Positions 1 to 9,071 of a stretch of 64,000 nt of DNA are shown here, piece by piece. Position numbers and translations under genes: made by a program. Positions within the stretch are counted from its first letter, which is position 1; every line of letters begins with the position of its first letter. The notes beneath the pieces are model-generated. The model worked only from the letters and a program-made list of their open reading frames with translations. It ran no database searches and was not told where the DNA came from. The DNA comes from SSF14 sp046331245 (GTDB lineage: Bacteria > Actinomycetota > Acidimicrobiia > Acidimicrobiales > Microtrichaceae): the NCBI GenBank assembly GCA_046331245.1, contig JAXLRH010000007.1, positions 124,001-188,000 on the forward strand, in the 5' to 3' direction.

Positions 1-14
1 GAGAACATGTTCTA
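1..14. promoter_or_regulatory. KstR-type operator upstream of the fadD19-like gene
   Basis: The sequence gagAACatGTTctA fits the KstR consensus tnnAACnnGTTnnA except at the first base. It contains the perfect 12-bp palindrome AGAACATGTTCT and ends 11 bp before the ATG of the fadD19-like gene. The same pattern lies upstream of the KstR-like gene (9696-9709). The promoter itself lies outside the window. Assignment to KstR is inferred from the motif and the gene content. Confidence 0.6.
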
Positions 15-25
15 GATTTCCTGCC

Positions 26-1669
26 ATGGCGTACAACATTGCTGACCTGTTCGAACACATCGTCGACGCGGTGCCCGATCGCATCGCGCTCATCGACCGG
101 GACACGAAGCTCACGTTCGCCGAGCTGGACGAGCGCTCCAACCGCATCGCACACCACCTCGCCTCGGCGGGCATCGGCGTCGGCGACCACGTCGGCATCT
201 ACGCGCAGAACTGCCACGAGTGGGTCGAGACGATGCTCGGCTGCTTCAAGCTGCGGGCGATCCCGATCAACGTGAACTTCCGCTACGTCAGCGACGAGCT
301 GGCGTACATCTTCAACAACGCCGAGCTCGTCGGCCTCGTGTTCGACGAGGAGTACGCGCCGCTCGTCACCGAGATCCGCGACCAGGCGCCCGGGCTCAAG
401 GCGTTCGTGCACATCGCAGCGCCCGACGACGGCGTCGACGTCGCCGCCGAGCTCGCGCAGCTCGGCTCGGTCTCCTACGACGAGGCGTGCGCCGCGCAGC
501 CGTCCGGCCGCGAGGGCCTGCCCGGCGACCGCTCCCCCGACGACCTGTACGTGCTCTACACGGGCGGCACCACCGGCATGCCCAAGGGCGTGATGTGGCG
601 CCAGGAGGACGTGTTCTTCGCGCTCGGCCAGGGCATCGACGCCGTGACCGGCGAGCGGGTCACCACGGAGTACACGATGGCCGAGAAGGCCGCTGCCGCC
701 GGCGGCGGTCTGGTGTTCCTCGTCATCCCGCCGCTCATGCACGGCGCCGCGCAGTGGGGAACCATGGGGCAGATGTTCCAGGGGAACACCATCGTGCTGC
801 TGCCGAAGTTCAGCGGCGAGGCGGTGTGGACCCTCATCGAGAAGGAGCGGGTCAACGCCGCCCTCATCACCGGCGACGCCATGGGCCGCCCGATGATCGA
901 GTACCTCGAGGCCAACGCCGACCAGCACGACACGTCCTCGCTCATCGCCGTCAGCTCGTCCGCCGCCATCTTCAGCCCCACGGTGAAGGACCGGTTCCTC
1001 GAGTACTTCCCGAACCTGATCATCACCGACTCGATCGGATCGTCGGAGTCCGGCTTCAACGGCATCCGCACCGTGGCGAAGGGTCAGGCGCAGAACGAGA
1101 ACGGCGGCCCCACCGTCACCCCCGGCCCCGACATGGTCATCCTCGACGAGGACCTCAAGATCATGCCGAAGGAGAGCCGGGAGAAGGGCAAGATGGGTCG
1201 CGGCGGCAACATCCCGCTCGGCTACTTCAACGACGAGAAGAAGACGGCCGAGACGTTCGTGATCGCGGACGACGGCAAGCGCTACGCGGTGTCGGGCGAC
1301 TGGGCCCGCTGGGAGGACGGTGGCCTCGTCACCCTCCTCGGCCGCGGCTCGACCACCATCAACTCCGGCGGCGAGAAGATCCACCCCGAGGAGGTCGAGC
1401 AGGCGCTGAAGGACCACCCGGCGGTGTTCGACTGCGTCGTCGTCGGCGTGCCGGACGAGCGGTGGGGCCAGCGGGTCGCCGCGGTCGTGCAGTTCCGCGA
1501 GGGCACGGAGGCCGAGCTGGAGCACCTCGCCGACCACGCCCGGAAGTTCGTCGCCGGCTACAAGGTGCCGCGTGAGCTGCACGTCGTGGCGGAGATCGTG
1601 CGCTCGCCCAGTGGCAAGCCCGACTACCCGTGGGCCACGAAGCTGGCGCGTGGCGAGGTGACCGCGTGA
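26..1669 (+). CDS. fadD19: FadD19-like steroid side-chain acyl-CoA ligase
   Basis: This is a 547-residue ANL-superfamily acyl-CoA ligase that would activate a carboxylic acid via an acyl-adenylate. The AMP-binding P-loop YTGGTTGMPKG lies near residue 178, the adenine-binding DSIGSSESG near 334, the hinge region RGSTTINSGGEK near 440 and the catalytic Lys in SPSGKPDY near 532. The N-terminus (NIADLFEHIVDAVPDRIALI) and the block INVNFRYV resemble, from memory, mycobacterial FadD19, which activates 3-oxo-cholestenoate. It heads a three-gene operon coupled by 4-bp overlaps, directly downstream of a KstR-type site. A close paralogue lies at 6454-8100. The family is certain; the steroid substrate is inferred. 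Confidence 0.85.
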   Translation: MAYNIADLFEHIVDAVPDRIALIDRDTKLTFAELDERSNRIAHHLASAGIGVGDHVGIYAQNCHEWVETMLGCFKLRAIPINVNFRYVSDELAYIFNNAELVGLVFDEEYAPLVTEIRDQAPGLKAFVHIAAPDDGVDVAAELAQLGSVSYDEACAAQPSGREGLPGDRSPDDLYVLYTGGTTGMPKGVMWRQEDVFFALGQGIDAVTGERVTTEYTMAEKAAAAGGGLVFLVIPPLMHGAAQWGTMGQMFQGNTIVLLPKFSGEAVWTLIEKERVNAALITGDAMGRPMIEYLEANADQHDTSSLIAVSSSAAIFSPTVKDRFLEYFPNLIITDSIGSSESGFNGIRTVAKGQAQNENGGPTVTPGPDMVILDEDLKIMPKESREKGKMGRGGNIPLGYFNDEKKTAETFVIADDGKRYAVSGDWARWEDGGLVTLLGRGSTTINSGGEKIHPEEVEQALKDHPAVFDCVVVGVPDERWGQRVAAVVQFREGTEAELEHLADHARKFVAGYKVPRELHVVAEIVRSPSGKPDYPWATKLARGEVTA

Positions 1670-2442
1670 CGGCGGAGTACCCGACCGGCCTCGAGCCCGA
1701 GGCCGACGGCGCCTACGTCGTCGACGGCCAGCGCGTGACGATGCCGGTCGAGGTGCGGGCGGCGCGGCAGGCCGCAGCGACCTTCCTCGTTCGCCACAGC
1801 GCCGCACAGCAGGTGATCGAGCACACCGGCCTCCGGGCCACGCGCCAGCCCGGCGGCAAGGCCATCGCGTCGCTCGCGCTCGTCGACTACACCGACAACG
1901 ACCTCGGTTCGTACAAGGAGCTCGCGCTCGCGTTCGTCGTCGACGACACCGAGCCGCCCACCGGCGAGAAGCCGAAGCCGGTCAGCACGCTGATCCACCG
2001 CCTCCCGGTCACGGAGCACTTCACGTGCGCCGCGGGCCGCGGCATCTGGGGCTTCCCCAAGTGGATCGCCGACCTCTCGGTCGACTTCGACGATCGCGGC
2101 GCGACCTGCGTCCTGCGCGAGGGCGACACGGACGTCGTGCGCATCACCATGCGACGCGGGCGCATCCCGCTGCCGCGTCGACCGATGCCGATGAACGCGT
2201 TCAGCTGCGACGAGGCCGGCGTGGTGCGCCGCACCGCGTGGGGCACCAACGGCACGGGCCGCCAGACGGTCCGTCCCGGCGGCACCACGGTCGAGATCGG
2301 CTACGGCCACCCGCTCGCCGACGAGCTCCGCACGCTCGGTCTTCCCAAGCGTGCGCTCATGACGCTCTTCGACGACCACATGTCGGCCACCTTCGGACGA
2401 CCCGAGGTCGTCCAGACGTCGCGGCGTACACTCATCGCATGA
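1666..2442 (+). CDS. Acetoacetate decarboxylase-fold protein
   Basis: This 258-residue protein has the acetoacetate decarboxylase (ADC) fold, seen in LVDYTDNDLGSYKELAL and GIWGFPKWIADL. The first Lys of the ADC double-Lys pair is kept (FPK), while the second is Trp, so decarboxylase activity is uncertain; related ADC-like proteins act as hydratases or aldolases. The GTG start at 1666 overlaps the upstream TGA as GTGA; a longer frame from 1630 would overlap the ligase needlessly. Position two of a KstR-type operon suggests a role in steroid or acyl-CoA catabolism, which is inference. Confidence 0.75.
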   Translation: MTAEYPTGLEPEADGAYVVDGQRVTMPVEVRAARQAAATFLVRHSAAQQVIEHTGLRATRQPGGKAIASLALVDYTDNDLGSYKELALAFVVDDTEPPTGEKPKPVSTLIHRLPVTEHFTCAAGRGIWGFPKWIADLSVDFDDRGATCVLREGDTDVVRITMRRGRIPLPRRPMPMNAFSCDEAGVVRRTAWGTNGTGRQTVRPGGTTVEIGYGHPLADELRTLGLPKRALMTLFDDHMSATFGRPEVVQTSRRTLIA

Positions 2443-3395
2443 CGATCCCGCCATCGGCGTCCCGAGTCGTGGTCCGCCTCCTGGGCGTCGCGACGATGCT
2501 GATGGCGATGGCCCCGCTCGGCCTCGGCGCTCCGGCCGCGTCGGCGCAGACCACACCACCGGCGGTGACGCCGCCGGCCGGCATCCCCGACTCGGCGATC
2601 GCGACGGTGAACGCGTCGCTGGGCATCGTGGCCGCCGGCCAGTACGCGACCCTCGGATGGGTCGCCGCCGACGGTGTCGTCGTCACGTCCGACCACGCGG
2701 CGAAGGGGGTCGGCGACAGCGCCACCTTCGGCCGCGCCGGCGAGAAGTCCACCGTCGACTGCTACGTCGCCGTCCATCGCCCGGAGATCCACCTGTCCGT
2801 CATGCGCTGCGCAGGGTTGCGGGGGCCCTCCCTGAGCATCGAGTCGAAGTTCCCGGTGCCCGGTCAACCGGTCTTCGCGGTGTCCCTCACCGGCGACGAC
2901 CTCGACTCGGCGCGCCAGATGAGCTCCGGCACCGTTCTCGAGAACAACGTCAGCTTCATGGGGTCGACGCGGCTCCGTCTGAGCTTCGTCGTCGGCGGCG
3001 ACAAGACCAGCACCGTCGCCGACGCGATGACGCCGCTCGGCGTGCCCGGCACTCCGGTCTTCGATGCCGACGGCAAGGTGATCAGCTCCCTGTTCGTCGC
3101 TCCCGAAGGTGGCGGCTCGCCGTTGGGCGCTCGCCCGAACGAGTTGATCTCCGCCGTCAACACGGCGCTTCCGCTCCCCGCGTCGTTCAGTTCCGCCGCG
3201 CTCATCGTCGCCGGGCGACGGGCGCTGATCCCGGCCGCCGTCGGCCTCGTGGTCGGCCTCATCTGGGGTGCGCTCACCCGCAACGGGACGATCATCTCGA
3301 AGGCGCTCGGCCTGGCCGCGCTCGGCGTCGTCGGCACCGTCGCGTTCACGATCTTCACGCTGCTCGTCGCGGGCCCGCAGACCATCATCGGCTGA
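2439..3395 (+). CDS. Secreted, membrane-anchored inactive trypsin/HtrA-like protein
   Basis: The protein is 318 residues, starting at an ATG that overlaps the previous stop as ATGA. A signal peptide (about residues 1-36, ending ASAQT) precedes a region that reads like an HtrA protease domain: GWVAADGVVVTSDHA matches the His-triad strand. The usual Asp motif has become PEIHLSVMRC and the GNSGGP Ser motif is replaced by VPGTPVFDADG, so the catalytic Asp and Ser are gone. Two hydrophobic helices (about 258-280 and 290-313) anchor the C-terminus. It is probably a non-enzymatic binding or sensor protein. Its place in an operon with a ligase is unusual. Confidence 0.65.
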   Translation: MTIPPSASRVVVRLLGVATMLMAMAPLGLGAPAASAQTTPPAVTPPAGIPDSAIATVNASLGIVAAGQYATLGWVAADGVVVTSDHAAKGVGDSATFGRAGEKSTVDCYVAVHRPEIHLSVMRCAGLRGPSLSIESKFPVPGQPVFAVSLTGDDLDSARQMSSGTVLENNVSFMGSTRLRLSFVVGGDKTSTVADAMTPLGVPGTPVFDADGKVISSLFVAPEGGGSPLGARPNELISAVNTALPLPASFSSAALIVAGRRALIPAAVGLVVGLIWGALTRNGTIISKALGLAALGVVGTVAFTIFTLLVAGPQTIIG

Positions 3396-3410
3396 CGACC
3401 CGGCCCGAGG

Positions 3411-4574
3411 TCAGGCGATCGCGCCGACGCTCCGCAACCGGACCAGCTCGTCCCCGTCGACACCCCAGGCGGCGAGGACCTGGTCCGTGTTCGCTCCGGC
3501 GATCTGTGGGGCCGACGGAACGGGAGCTGGAGTGGCGCTGAACCGTGGCGCCGGCGCCGGCTGGGCCACGCCCGAGACGTCCACGTAGGCCTCACGTGTC
3601 ACGTTGTGGGGATGCGACGGCGCCTCGCCCATCGTGAGGACGGGAGCGACACATGCGTCGATGGTCGAGAAGTGCTCGGCCCATGCGTCACGCGAACGTG
3701 TGAGGAAACGTGTGGCGATGAGCGAGCGCAGCTCCGGCCAGCGGGTCTGATCGTTCTGTGGCGGCACGTCCGCACCGTCGGCGTCGAGCTCGAGGCCGGC
3801 GACGAGCGCGGCGAAGAACTGCGGCTCGAGCGCGCCCACCGAGACGTACCCGCCGTCGGCGCACTCGTAGCAGTCGTAGAAGGGGGCGCCGCTGTCGAGC
3901 AGGTTGGTGCCGCGGTCGTCGCTCCAGTACCCGGAGTCGTGGGCGCCGAAGAGGGGGGCCATCAGGAGGGCCGCCCCGTCGACCATCGCCGCATCCACCA
4001 CCTGGCCGAGGCCGGATCGGGAGCGTTGCACCAGGGCCGCGCAGATCCCGAACGCGAGGAGCATGCCGCCGCCTCCGAAGTCGCCGACGAGGTTCAGCGG
4101 TGGCGTGGGCGCCTGTCCGGCTCGCCCGATGTGGGCCTGGGCGCCGGCGACGGAGATGTAGTTGATGTCGTGGCCGGCGCGGTCGGCGAGCGCACCGGTG
4201 CGCCCCCACCCCGTCATCCGCCCGTAGACCAGGCCGGGGTTGATCGCCGACAGCTCGTCCGGACCGATGCCGAGACGCTCCGCGACGCCGGGCCGGAACC
4301 CCTCGATGAACACGTCGGCATCCGCCGCCAGGCGGGAGATGAGCGCCTGGCCCTCGGGGTGCTTGAGGTCGACCCCGGCCGAGAGCCGGCCGCGACTCAT
4401 GACGTCCCACCCGACGAGGTCGTCGTGCACCTCGGCGCCTTCCGTGTGCACCTTGCCGGGGCGCTCGACGCGCAGCACGTCGGCGCCGTGGTCGGCCAGC
4501 ATCATGGCGCAGAAGGGGGCGGGGCCGAGGCCCCCGATCTCGATGACGCGGATCCCCGCGAGCACTCCGGGCAT
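3411..4574 (-). CDS. mcr: Alpha-methylacyl-CoA racemase (CoA-transferase family III fold)
   Basis: This 387-residue protein begins VLAGIRVIEIGGLGPAPFCAMMLADHGADVLRVERPG, the classical N-terminus of alpha-methylacyl-CoA racemase. GHDINYISVAGA and LVGDFGGGGM carry the active-site His and Asp. The enzyme would interconvert 2R and 2S methyl-branched acyl-CoAs, a step needed before beta-oxidation of sterol side chains. I chose the ATG at 4574 because the upstream 16 residues of the open frame are unlike the family. It is transcribed towards the KstR-type operon. A second AMACR-like gene lies at 33932-35101. Confidence 0.85.
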   Translation of the reverse strand: MPGVLAGIRVIEIGGLGPAPFCAMMLADHGADVLRVERPGKVHTEGAEVHDDLVGWDVMSRGRLSAGVDLKHPEGQALISRLAADADVFIEGFRPGVAERLGIGPDELSAINPGLVYGRMTGWGRTGALADRAGHDINYISVAGAQAHIGRAGQAPTPPLNLVGDFGGGGMLLAFGICAALVQRSRSGLGQVVDAAMVDGAALLMAPLFGAHDSGYWSDDRGTNLLDSGAPFYDCYECADGGYVSVGALEPQFFAALVAGLELDADGADVPPQNDQTRWPELRSLIATRFLTRSRDAWAEHFSTIDACVAPVLTMGEAPSHPHNVTREAYVDVSGVAQPAPAPRFSATPAPVPSAPQIAGANTDQVLAAWGVDGDELVRLRSVGAIA

Positions 4575-4615
4575 GGCGGCGATCCTACGGGCGACCGGTC
4601 TGTGAGACTGGACCG

Positions 4616-4978
4616 ATGGCACAGAACGTCCTCGGCACCGACCTCCTCCCCTGCTCGATGGATCCGCTCACCGGCTTCTACCGCACCGGCTGTTGCGACA
4701 CCGGAGCGGAAGACGCCGGCGTGCACACCGTGTGCGTGCGCGTCACCGACGAGTTCCTGCGGTTCAGCGCGTCGGTCGGCAACGACCTGGCGACCCCGCG
4801 CCCGGAGTTCGGTTTCGCCGGCCTCAACGCCGGCGACCAGTGGTGCCTCTGCGCGTCACGCTGGACCGAGGCGCTCGAGGCCGGCGTCGCGCCCCAGGTG
4901 GTGCTGGAGGCGACCCACGCCCGCACGTTGGAGTGGGCCGACCTGGCCGACCTGCAGGCACACGCGGTCCAGGACTGA
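4616..4978 (+). CDS. DUF2237 family protein
   Basis: A 120-residue protein with the complete DUF2237 pattern: NVLGTDLLPCS, TGFYRTGCCDTG, HTVCVRVTDEFLRFS, GNDLATPRPEF and GDQWCLCASRW. Several conserved Cys residues (GCC, WCLC) suggest metal or redox chemistry, but the family function is unknown. It stands alone, divergent from the racemase gene by about 40 bp, and its TGA directly abuts the TCA of the converging amine oxidase gene. Confidence 0.85.
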   Translation: MAQNVLGTDLLPCSMDPLTGFYRTGCCDTGAEDAGVHTVCVRVTDEFLRFSASVGNDLATPRPEFGFAGLNAGDQWCLCASRWTEALEAGVAPQVVLEATHARTLEWADLADLQAHAVQD

Positions 4979-6457
4979 TCAGGCGCGGCCGATCGAGCGG
5001 GCGACCCGCTCGCCGGAACGCACGGCGCTCTCCATGTACCCGACGAGGGGCTCGGTGTGCTCGCCAGCGAACCAGATGCCGGCGTCGGAGCCGCTGCGCA
5101 CCGGCCGGCGCCACACGTCGGACATCGTGAGCACCTGTCCGGGTCGCCAGAAGGCGTACCCACCACCCGTGTACCGCTCGTTCGCCCAGGCAACGGTGGC
5201 GGTCGTGCCGGTTCGTGCCTCGTGATCCCCGGCGTAGGTCGCGTCGAGCTGGCGAGCCACGGCCGCCACCCGGTCGGCCGGCGACATGGCGCCGAACGCC
5301 GCGCCGGGATCGCCGCTGGTGAAGGTGGTGAGCAATGCGGGTTCGTCGACACGCGGCCGCCCGTCACCGACAACGTTGTCGGTGGCGTCCCACGCGATGC
5401 GATAGTCGCGATCGGTCACGGTGAGGCCGGAGAACCCCTCGGCCGTCCACACCCGACGGTCGTAGCGGGTGACCACCTTCACCGTCGTGCCCAGATCGAG
5501 CCCGGCGACTGCGGCGGCCAACCCCGCCGGCAGCGCCGGATCGAACCGGATGCGACGCACCGGGACCGGCGGCGCCGCGATCACCACCCGGTTGGCCCAG
5601 ATCGTGCGACCTCCGGCGTCCACCGCGTACACGCCGCCGCGACGCCGGACGGACCGTACCGGCGCGCCGCGACGGATCCGCGAGTGCCCGACGCGGGTCG
5701 CCAGCGCGTCGACCACGGCGGAGTTCCCGCCGGCCACGCGCATGGTCTCCTCGTCACCCGTCTCGAACGCCTCCTGCGCGGCCAGCAGCAGGAGGGACAG
5801 GTCGCCCAGCTCGCAGTTGTAGGACGAGCGCAGGTCGGAGTCGACAGCGAAGCGCGCGAGCGGGTGCAGCGAGAGCGAGTCGAGGAAGGACGCAACGTCC
5901 TGCGCGTCGAGCCGCTCGGCGTCGCGCCAGCCCGCCGGCTGCGTCGGGTCCTCGTCCCCGGCCAGATTCTCGATGGCTGCGTAGGCCCGCTCGTAGTCGG
6001 CGGCCACACGTCCGCCGTCGACCCCGAGCAGCTCAGCGCCCGAGGTGCGGAGCCCGGCCGCGTCGATCAGCGCCGAGGTCTCGCGGTCGGCGAGTCGCGA
6101 TGTCGTCCGGAGTCCGAGCTCGGAGATCCACCAGCGGAGGCGATCGTGGCGATCGTCGATCGACTCGCCGCCACCCTCGGCGATCAGCGGCTGCGACGCT
6201 CCCGAGCCGAACGAGCCGTCACGGCCCAGCGTGTGGACGCGGCCGCCGAGCCGCTCGCGCGCTTCGACCACGACCACGTCCCACCCTGCGTCCCGGAGCG
6301 ACGCCGCCGCCACCAACCCGGCGAGGCCGGCACCGACCACGACCACGCGCCGTGCCGCGCCGGCGTCGGGTCGGGCCTCGGTGGTGGCACACGCCGTGAC
6401 GGCGGCCGCCGCGCTGCCGGCGACGGCCTTCAGCAGCGTCCGGCGCGACGGGGTCAC
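4979..6457 (-). CDS. Tat-exported flavin amine oxidase, possible lipoprotein
   Basis: A 492-residue FAD-dependent amine oxidase/phytoene-desaturase-fold enzyme. The N-terminus has a twin-arginine signal (SRRTLLKAVAG) followed by VTAC, which fits a lipobox, so the enzyme may be exported folded and lipid-anchored. The dinucleotide fold is VVVVGAGLAGLVAAASL with the downstream GGRVHT, and the C-terminal FAD contact is GIWFAGEHTEPLVGYMESAVRSG. The GTG start at 6457 overlaps the stop of the upstream fadD as GTGA. It is the last gene of the kstR operon, so steroid- or sterol-linked oxidation is possible; the substrate cannot be read from the sequence. Confidence 0.8.
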   Translation of the reverse strand: MTPSRRTLLKAVAGSAAAAVTACATTEARPDAGAARRVVVVGAGLAGLVAAASLRDAGWDVVVVEARERLGGRVHTLGRDGSFGSGASQPLIAEGGGESIDDRHDRLRWWISELGLRTTSRLADRETSALIDAAGLRTSGAELLGVDGGRVAADYERAYAAIENLAGDEDPTQPAGWRDAERLDAQDVASFLDSLSLHPLARFAVDSDLRSSYNCELGDLSLLLLAAQEAFETGDEETMRVAGGNSAVVDALATRVGHSRIRRGAPVRSVRRRGGVYAVDAGGRTIWANRVVIAAPPVPVRRIRFDPALPAGLAAAVAGLDLGTTVKVVTRYDRRVWTAEGFSGLTVTDRDYRIAWDATDNVVGDGRPRVDEPALLTTFTSGDPGAAFGAMSPADRVAAVARQLDATYAGDHEARTGTTATVAWANERYTGGGYAFWRPGQVLTMSDVWRRPVRSGSDAGIWFAGEHTEPLVGYMESAVRSGERVARSIGRA

Positions 6458-8100
6458 TCGGCCGTTTCGAGCGCCTCGAGCGCGACGCGTTGCGCCCACC
6501 GGTAGTCGGCCTTGCCGACGGGCGAGCGCACGACGGCGTCGACCAGCACCAGCTCGCGGGGCACCTTGTAGCCGGCGACGTCGGCACGGCAGTGCGCGCC
6601 GAGCTCGTCGAGGGTCACGTCGTGGCCGGCCACCGGTTGGACGACCGCGCACACTCGCTGGCCGAAGCGCTCGTCGGGGACGCCGACCACGAGGGCGTCG
6701 TACACCGACGGATGGCTCTTCAGCGACGCCTCGACCTCCTCGGGATACACCTTCTCGCCACCGGTGTTGATCACCTGCGAGCCACGGCCGAGCAGGACGA
6801 TCGTGCCCTCCTCGTCGACCGTGGCCATGTCGCCCGTCAGTACCCAGCGTCGGCCCTCGGACTCGACGAACGTGCTCGCCGACTTCTCGGGATCGTTGAA
6901 GTAGCCGAGCGGGATGCGACCGGTGAGCGCCACGCGCCCGACATCGCCGGACCCCGGCTCGACTCGGCGCAGGTCGTCGCCGAGCACGGCGGTGGTCTCG
7001 CCCATCGGCACGAACCTCGTCGCGCCCCCGCTGCGCTCACCGGGTTGCAGGCGCTGCGAGCCCTGAGCCCCGGTCTCCGACGAGCCGAAGCCGTCGGTGA
7101 CCATCGACGTCGGCAGGATCTCCATCAGGCGGTCCTTGAGCGATGCCGTCAGCGGCGCGCCGCCCGAACCCACGGCGAAGAGGCTGGAGGTGTCGAAGGG
7201 ACCGTGCTCGTCCCACGCGTCGATGAGCGGCCGCACCATCGCGTCGCCGACGACGATCAGGGTGGACACCTTCTCGGTCTCGATCGCCTTCCACGTGGAG
7301 AGGGCGTCGAACGACCCCGGGTTCATGACGACCTTCGCACCGCAGAACAGCCACGACAACGACGTCCACTGTGCCGCGGCGTGCATCATCGGGGCCAGGG
7401 GGAACGACACGAAGTCGAAGTCGATGATGCGGTCGAGCAGCTGTGCCGGCTCGTCGACCGGACCGCTCATGCGCATGGGGTCGCCGCCACCGATGCACGC
7501 GAAGAACGCGTCGTCCTGGCGCCACTCCACGCCCTTCGGCATGCCCGTGGTGCCGCCGGTGTAGATCACGTAGCGGTCGTCGCCCGACCGTTCGCCCACG
7601 GCGTCGGCGAAGTCACGGCCGGCCGGAGCGGCGGCGAGCACCTCCTCGTAGTCCTCGAAGGCGTCGGGCAGCGCGACACCGGAGTCGTCGTCGACGCTCA
7701 GCACCACGTCGATGCCGGGGACCGACTCGAGCACCTCGGCGGCCCGCTCGCTGAACTGGCGGTGGCAGACGAGCGAGGTGATCTGCGAGTCGCGGAACAG
7801 GTACTCGAGCTCGCTCGACACGTAGCGGTAGTTGATGTTGATGGGGACGGCCCGCAGCTTGAACGCAGCGAGCATCACCTCGAAGTACTCGGGACCGTTG
7901 ACGAGATACACGCCGACGTGGTCGCCGGGCCCGACGCCGCGGGCGTGCAGCGCGTTGGCGAGCCGATTGGCCCGCTCCTCGAGCGCGGCGTACGTGAGCT
8001 CGGCGCCGCGGCAGACGACGGCGACACGATCGCCGACGCGTTCGGACACCGCCTCCCAGACGTCGGCGAAGTTGTAGGTGGCCGGCACGGACGTGGTCAC
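6454..8100 (-). CDS. Second FadD19-like acyl-CoA ligase
   Basis: A 548-residue acyl-CoA ligase closely related to the gene at 26-1669. P-loop YTGGTTGMPKG lies near residue 179, DGFGSSETG near 335, then RGSQVINTGGEKVYPEEVE and the catalytic Lys in SPVGKADYRW. NINYRYVSSELEYLFRD is the FadD17/FadD19-type substrate-side block. It starts with GTG overlapping the hydrolase stop (GTGA) in the kstR operon. Two paralogues in divergent KstR-type operons suggest division of labour between side-chain acids, an inference. Confidence 0.8.
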   Translation of the reverse strand: MTTSVPATYNFADVWEAVSERVGDRVAVVCRGAELTYAALEERANRLANALHARGVGPGDHVGVYLVNGPEYFEVMLAAFKLRAVPININYRYVSSELEYLFRDSQITSLVCHRQFSERAAEVLESVPGIDVVLSVDDDSGVALPDAFEDYEEVLAAAPAGRDFADAVGERSGDDRYVIYTGGTTGMPKGVEWRQDDAFFACIGGGDPMRMSGPVDEPAQLLDRIIDFDFVSFPLAPMMHAAAQWTSLSWLFCGAKVVMNPGSFDALSTWKAIETEKVSTLIVVGDAMVRPLIDAWDEHGPFDTSSLFAVGSGGAPLTASLKDRLMEILPTSMVTDGFGSSETGAQGSQRLQPGERSGGATRFVPMGETTAVLGDDLRRVEPGSGDVGRVALTGRIPLGYFNDPEKSASTFVESEGRRWVLTGDMATVDEEGTIVLLGRGSQVINTGGEKVYPEEVEASLKSHPSVYDALVVGVPDERFGQRVCAVVQPVAGHDVTLDELGAHCRADVAGYKVPRELVLVDAVVRSPVGKADYRWAQRVALEALETAE

Positions 8101-9071
8101 GCTCGATCGGTCTCGCGGCGGGTGCGGGTGATCGCGTGGGCCACGCTCAGGCAGGCCGTGGTGATGGCCTCGCCGAACGACTCGAGCACCGGCGAGGTGT
8201 GACCCTCGTCGTAGCGCTGGATCGTGGCGCCGGGAACCGCCAGGGCGAGCTGCAGCTGCGACGCGGGCGACACCGCCTTGTCCTTCGTCGTGATGAGGAC
8301 GGTGGTGGGGACGTCAACGCCGGTGATCCAGCGGCGCGAGCTGAACGTGCCGATGGCCGTTCCCGCCTCGAGCACCATCCGCATGTCGTGGCGCCGCATC
8401 TCCTGCGCGGCCCACACCTGCAACGAGGTCGGGCGCGACGTGCCGCGCAGTCCCTTCGGCAACGCCTGGCGGACCGGCTTGGGAAGGCGCGTCACCAACT
8501 GGGTGGTGCGGGTGGTGCTCGCCATCAGCGCCATCGAGCCGGCGAAGATCATCCGCTGCTGCAGCGCCGGGATGAACGACGAGCTCGTCGCGCAGAAGGC
8601 CAGACCGGAGACCAGGTCGGGATGGCGACGCCACATCAGCTGCGCCACCGGGCCGCCCATCGAGTACCCGCAGAAGATGGCCGACTCGATGCCGAGCTCC
8701 TCGCAGAGGGCGGCGACGTCGTCGGCACAGGCCGAGAGCCGGAACCGACGCCGGTTCCGGATGCCGCGCCCGTGGCCGCGGAGGTCGGGGGCGACCACGT
8801 TGAAGTGCTCGCTGAGCGGCCCGAACGCGTTGAACCAGTTGAGGCCGCCCGACGCGAACCAACCGTGCAGCAGCACCACCGTCGGGGCGGTCGGCGACGG
8901 GCCGGCCACCTCGCGGACGAACGTCGTGCCGCGACCCGTGAGCCGCACACGGCGTCCGAGCGGCATGTCGAGCCCGCGAACGCCCTCGGGGACCGGCTCC
9001 GAGACCACCGGCTCCGACGAGTCGTCGCCGTGCCGGTGATCGGCCAGGTGGATGACCTCGTCGGCGCTCAT
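8097..9071 (-). CDS. Alpha/beta hydrolase
   Basis: A 324-residue alpha/beta-hydrolase. The oxyanion-hole motif is LLHGWFASGG near residues 67-76, the nucleophile elbow is CGYSMGG with Ser137, and the likely acid and His are in TTKDKAVSP and DEGHTSP. The acidic, His-rich first 30 residues are not a signal peptide, so it is probably cytoplasmic. The ATG overlaps the kstR stop as ATGA, making it the second gene of the operon. A role as ester or C-C hydrolase in sterol breakdown fits the context but is not proven. Confidence 0.8.
   Translation of the reverse strand: MSADEVIHLADHRHGDDSSEPVVSEPVPEGVRGLDMPLGRRVRLTGRGTTFVREVAGPSPTAPTVVLLHGWFASGGLNWFNAFGPLSEHFNVVAPDLRGHGRGIRNRRRFRLSACADDVAALCEELGIESAIFCGYSMGGPVAQLMWRRHPDLVSGLAFCATSSSFIPALQQRMIFAGSMALMASTTRTTQLVTRLPKPVRQALPKGLRGTSRPTSLQVWAAQEMRRHDMRMVLEAGTAIGTFSSRRWITGVDVPTTVLITTKDKAVSPASQLQLALAVPGATIQRYDEGHTSPVLESFGEAITTACLSVAHAITRTRRETDRA

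Noticed and set aside
5057..6505. Long Arg/His-rich frame on the plus strand antisense to the amine oxidase
   Set aside because: It is an open antisense frame caused by GC-rich codon use; it has no family features and covers a clear gene on the other strand.
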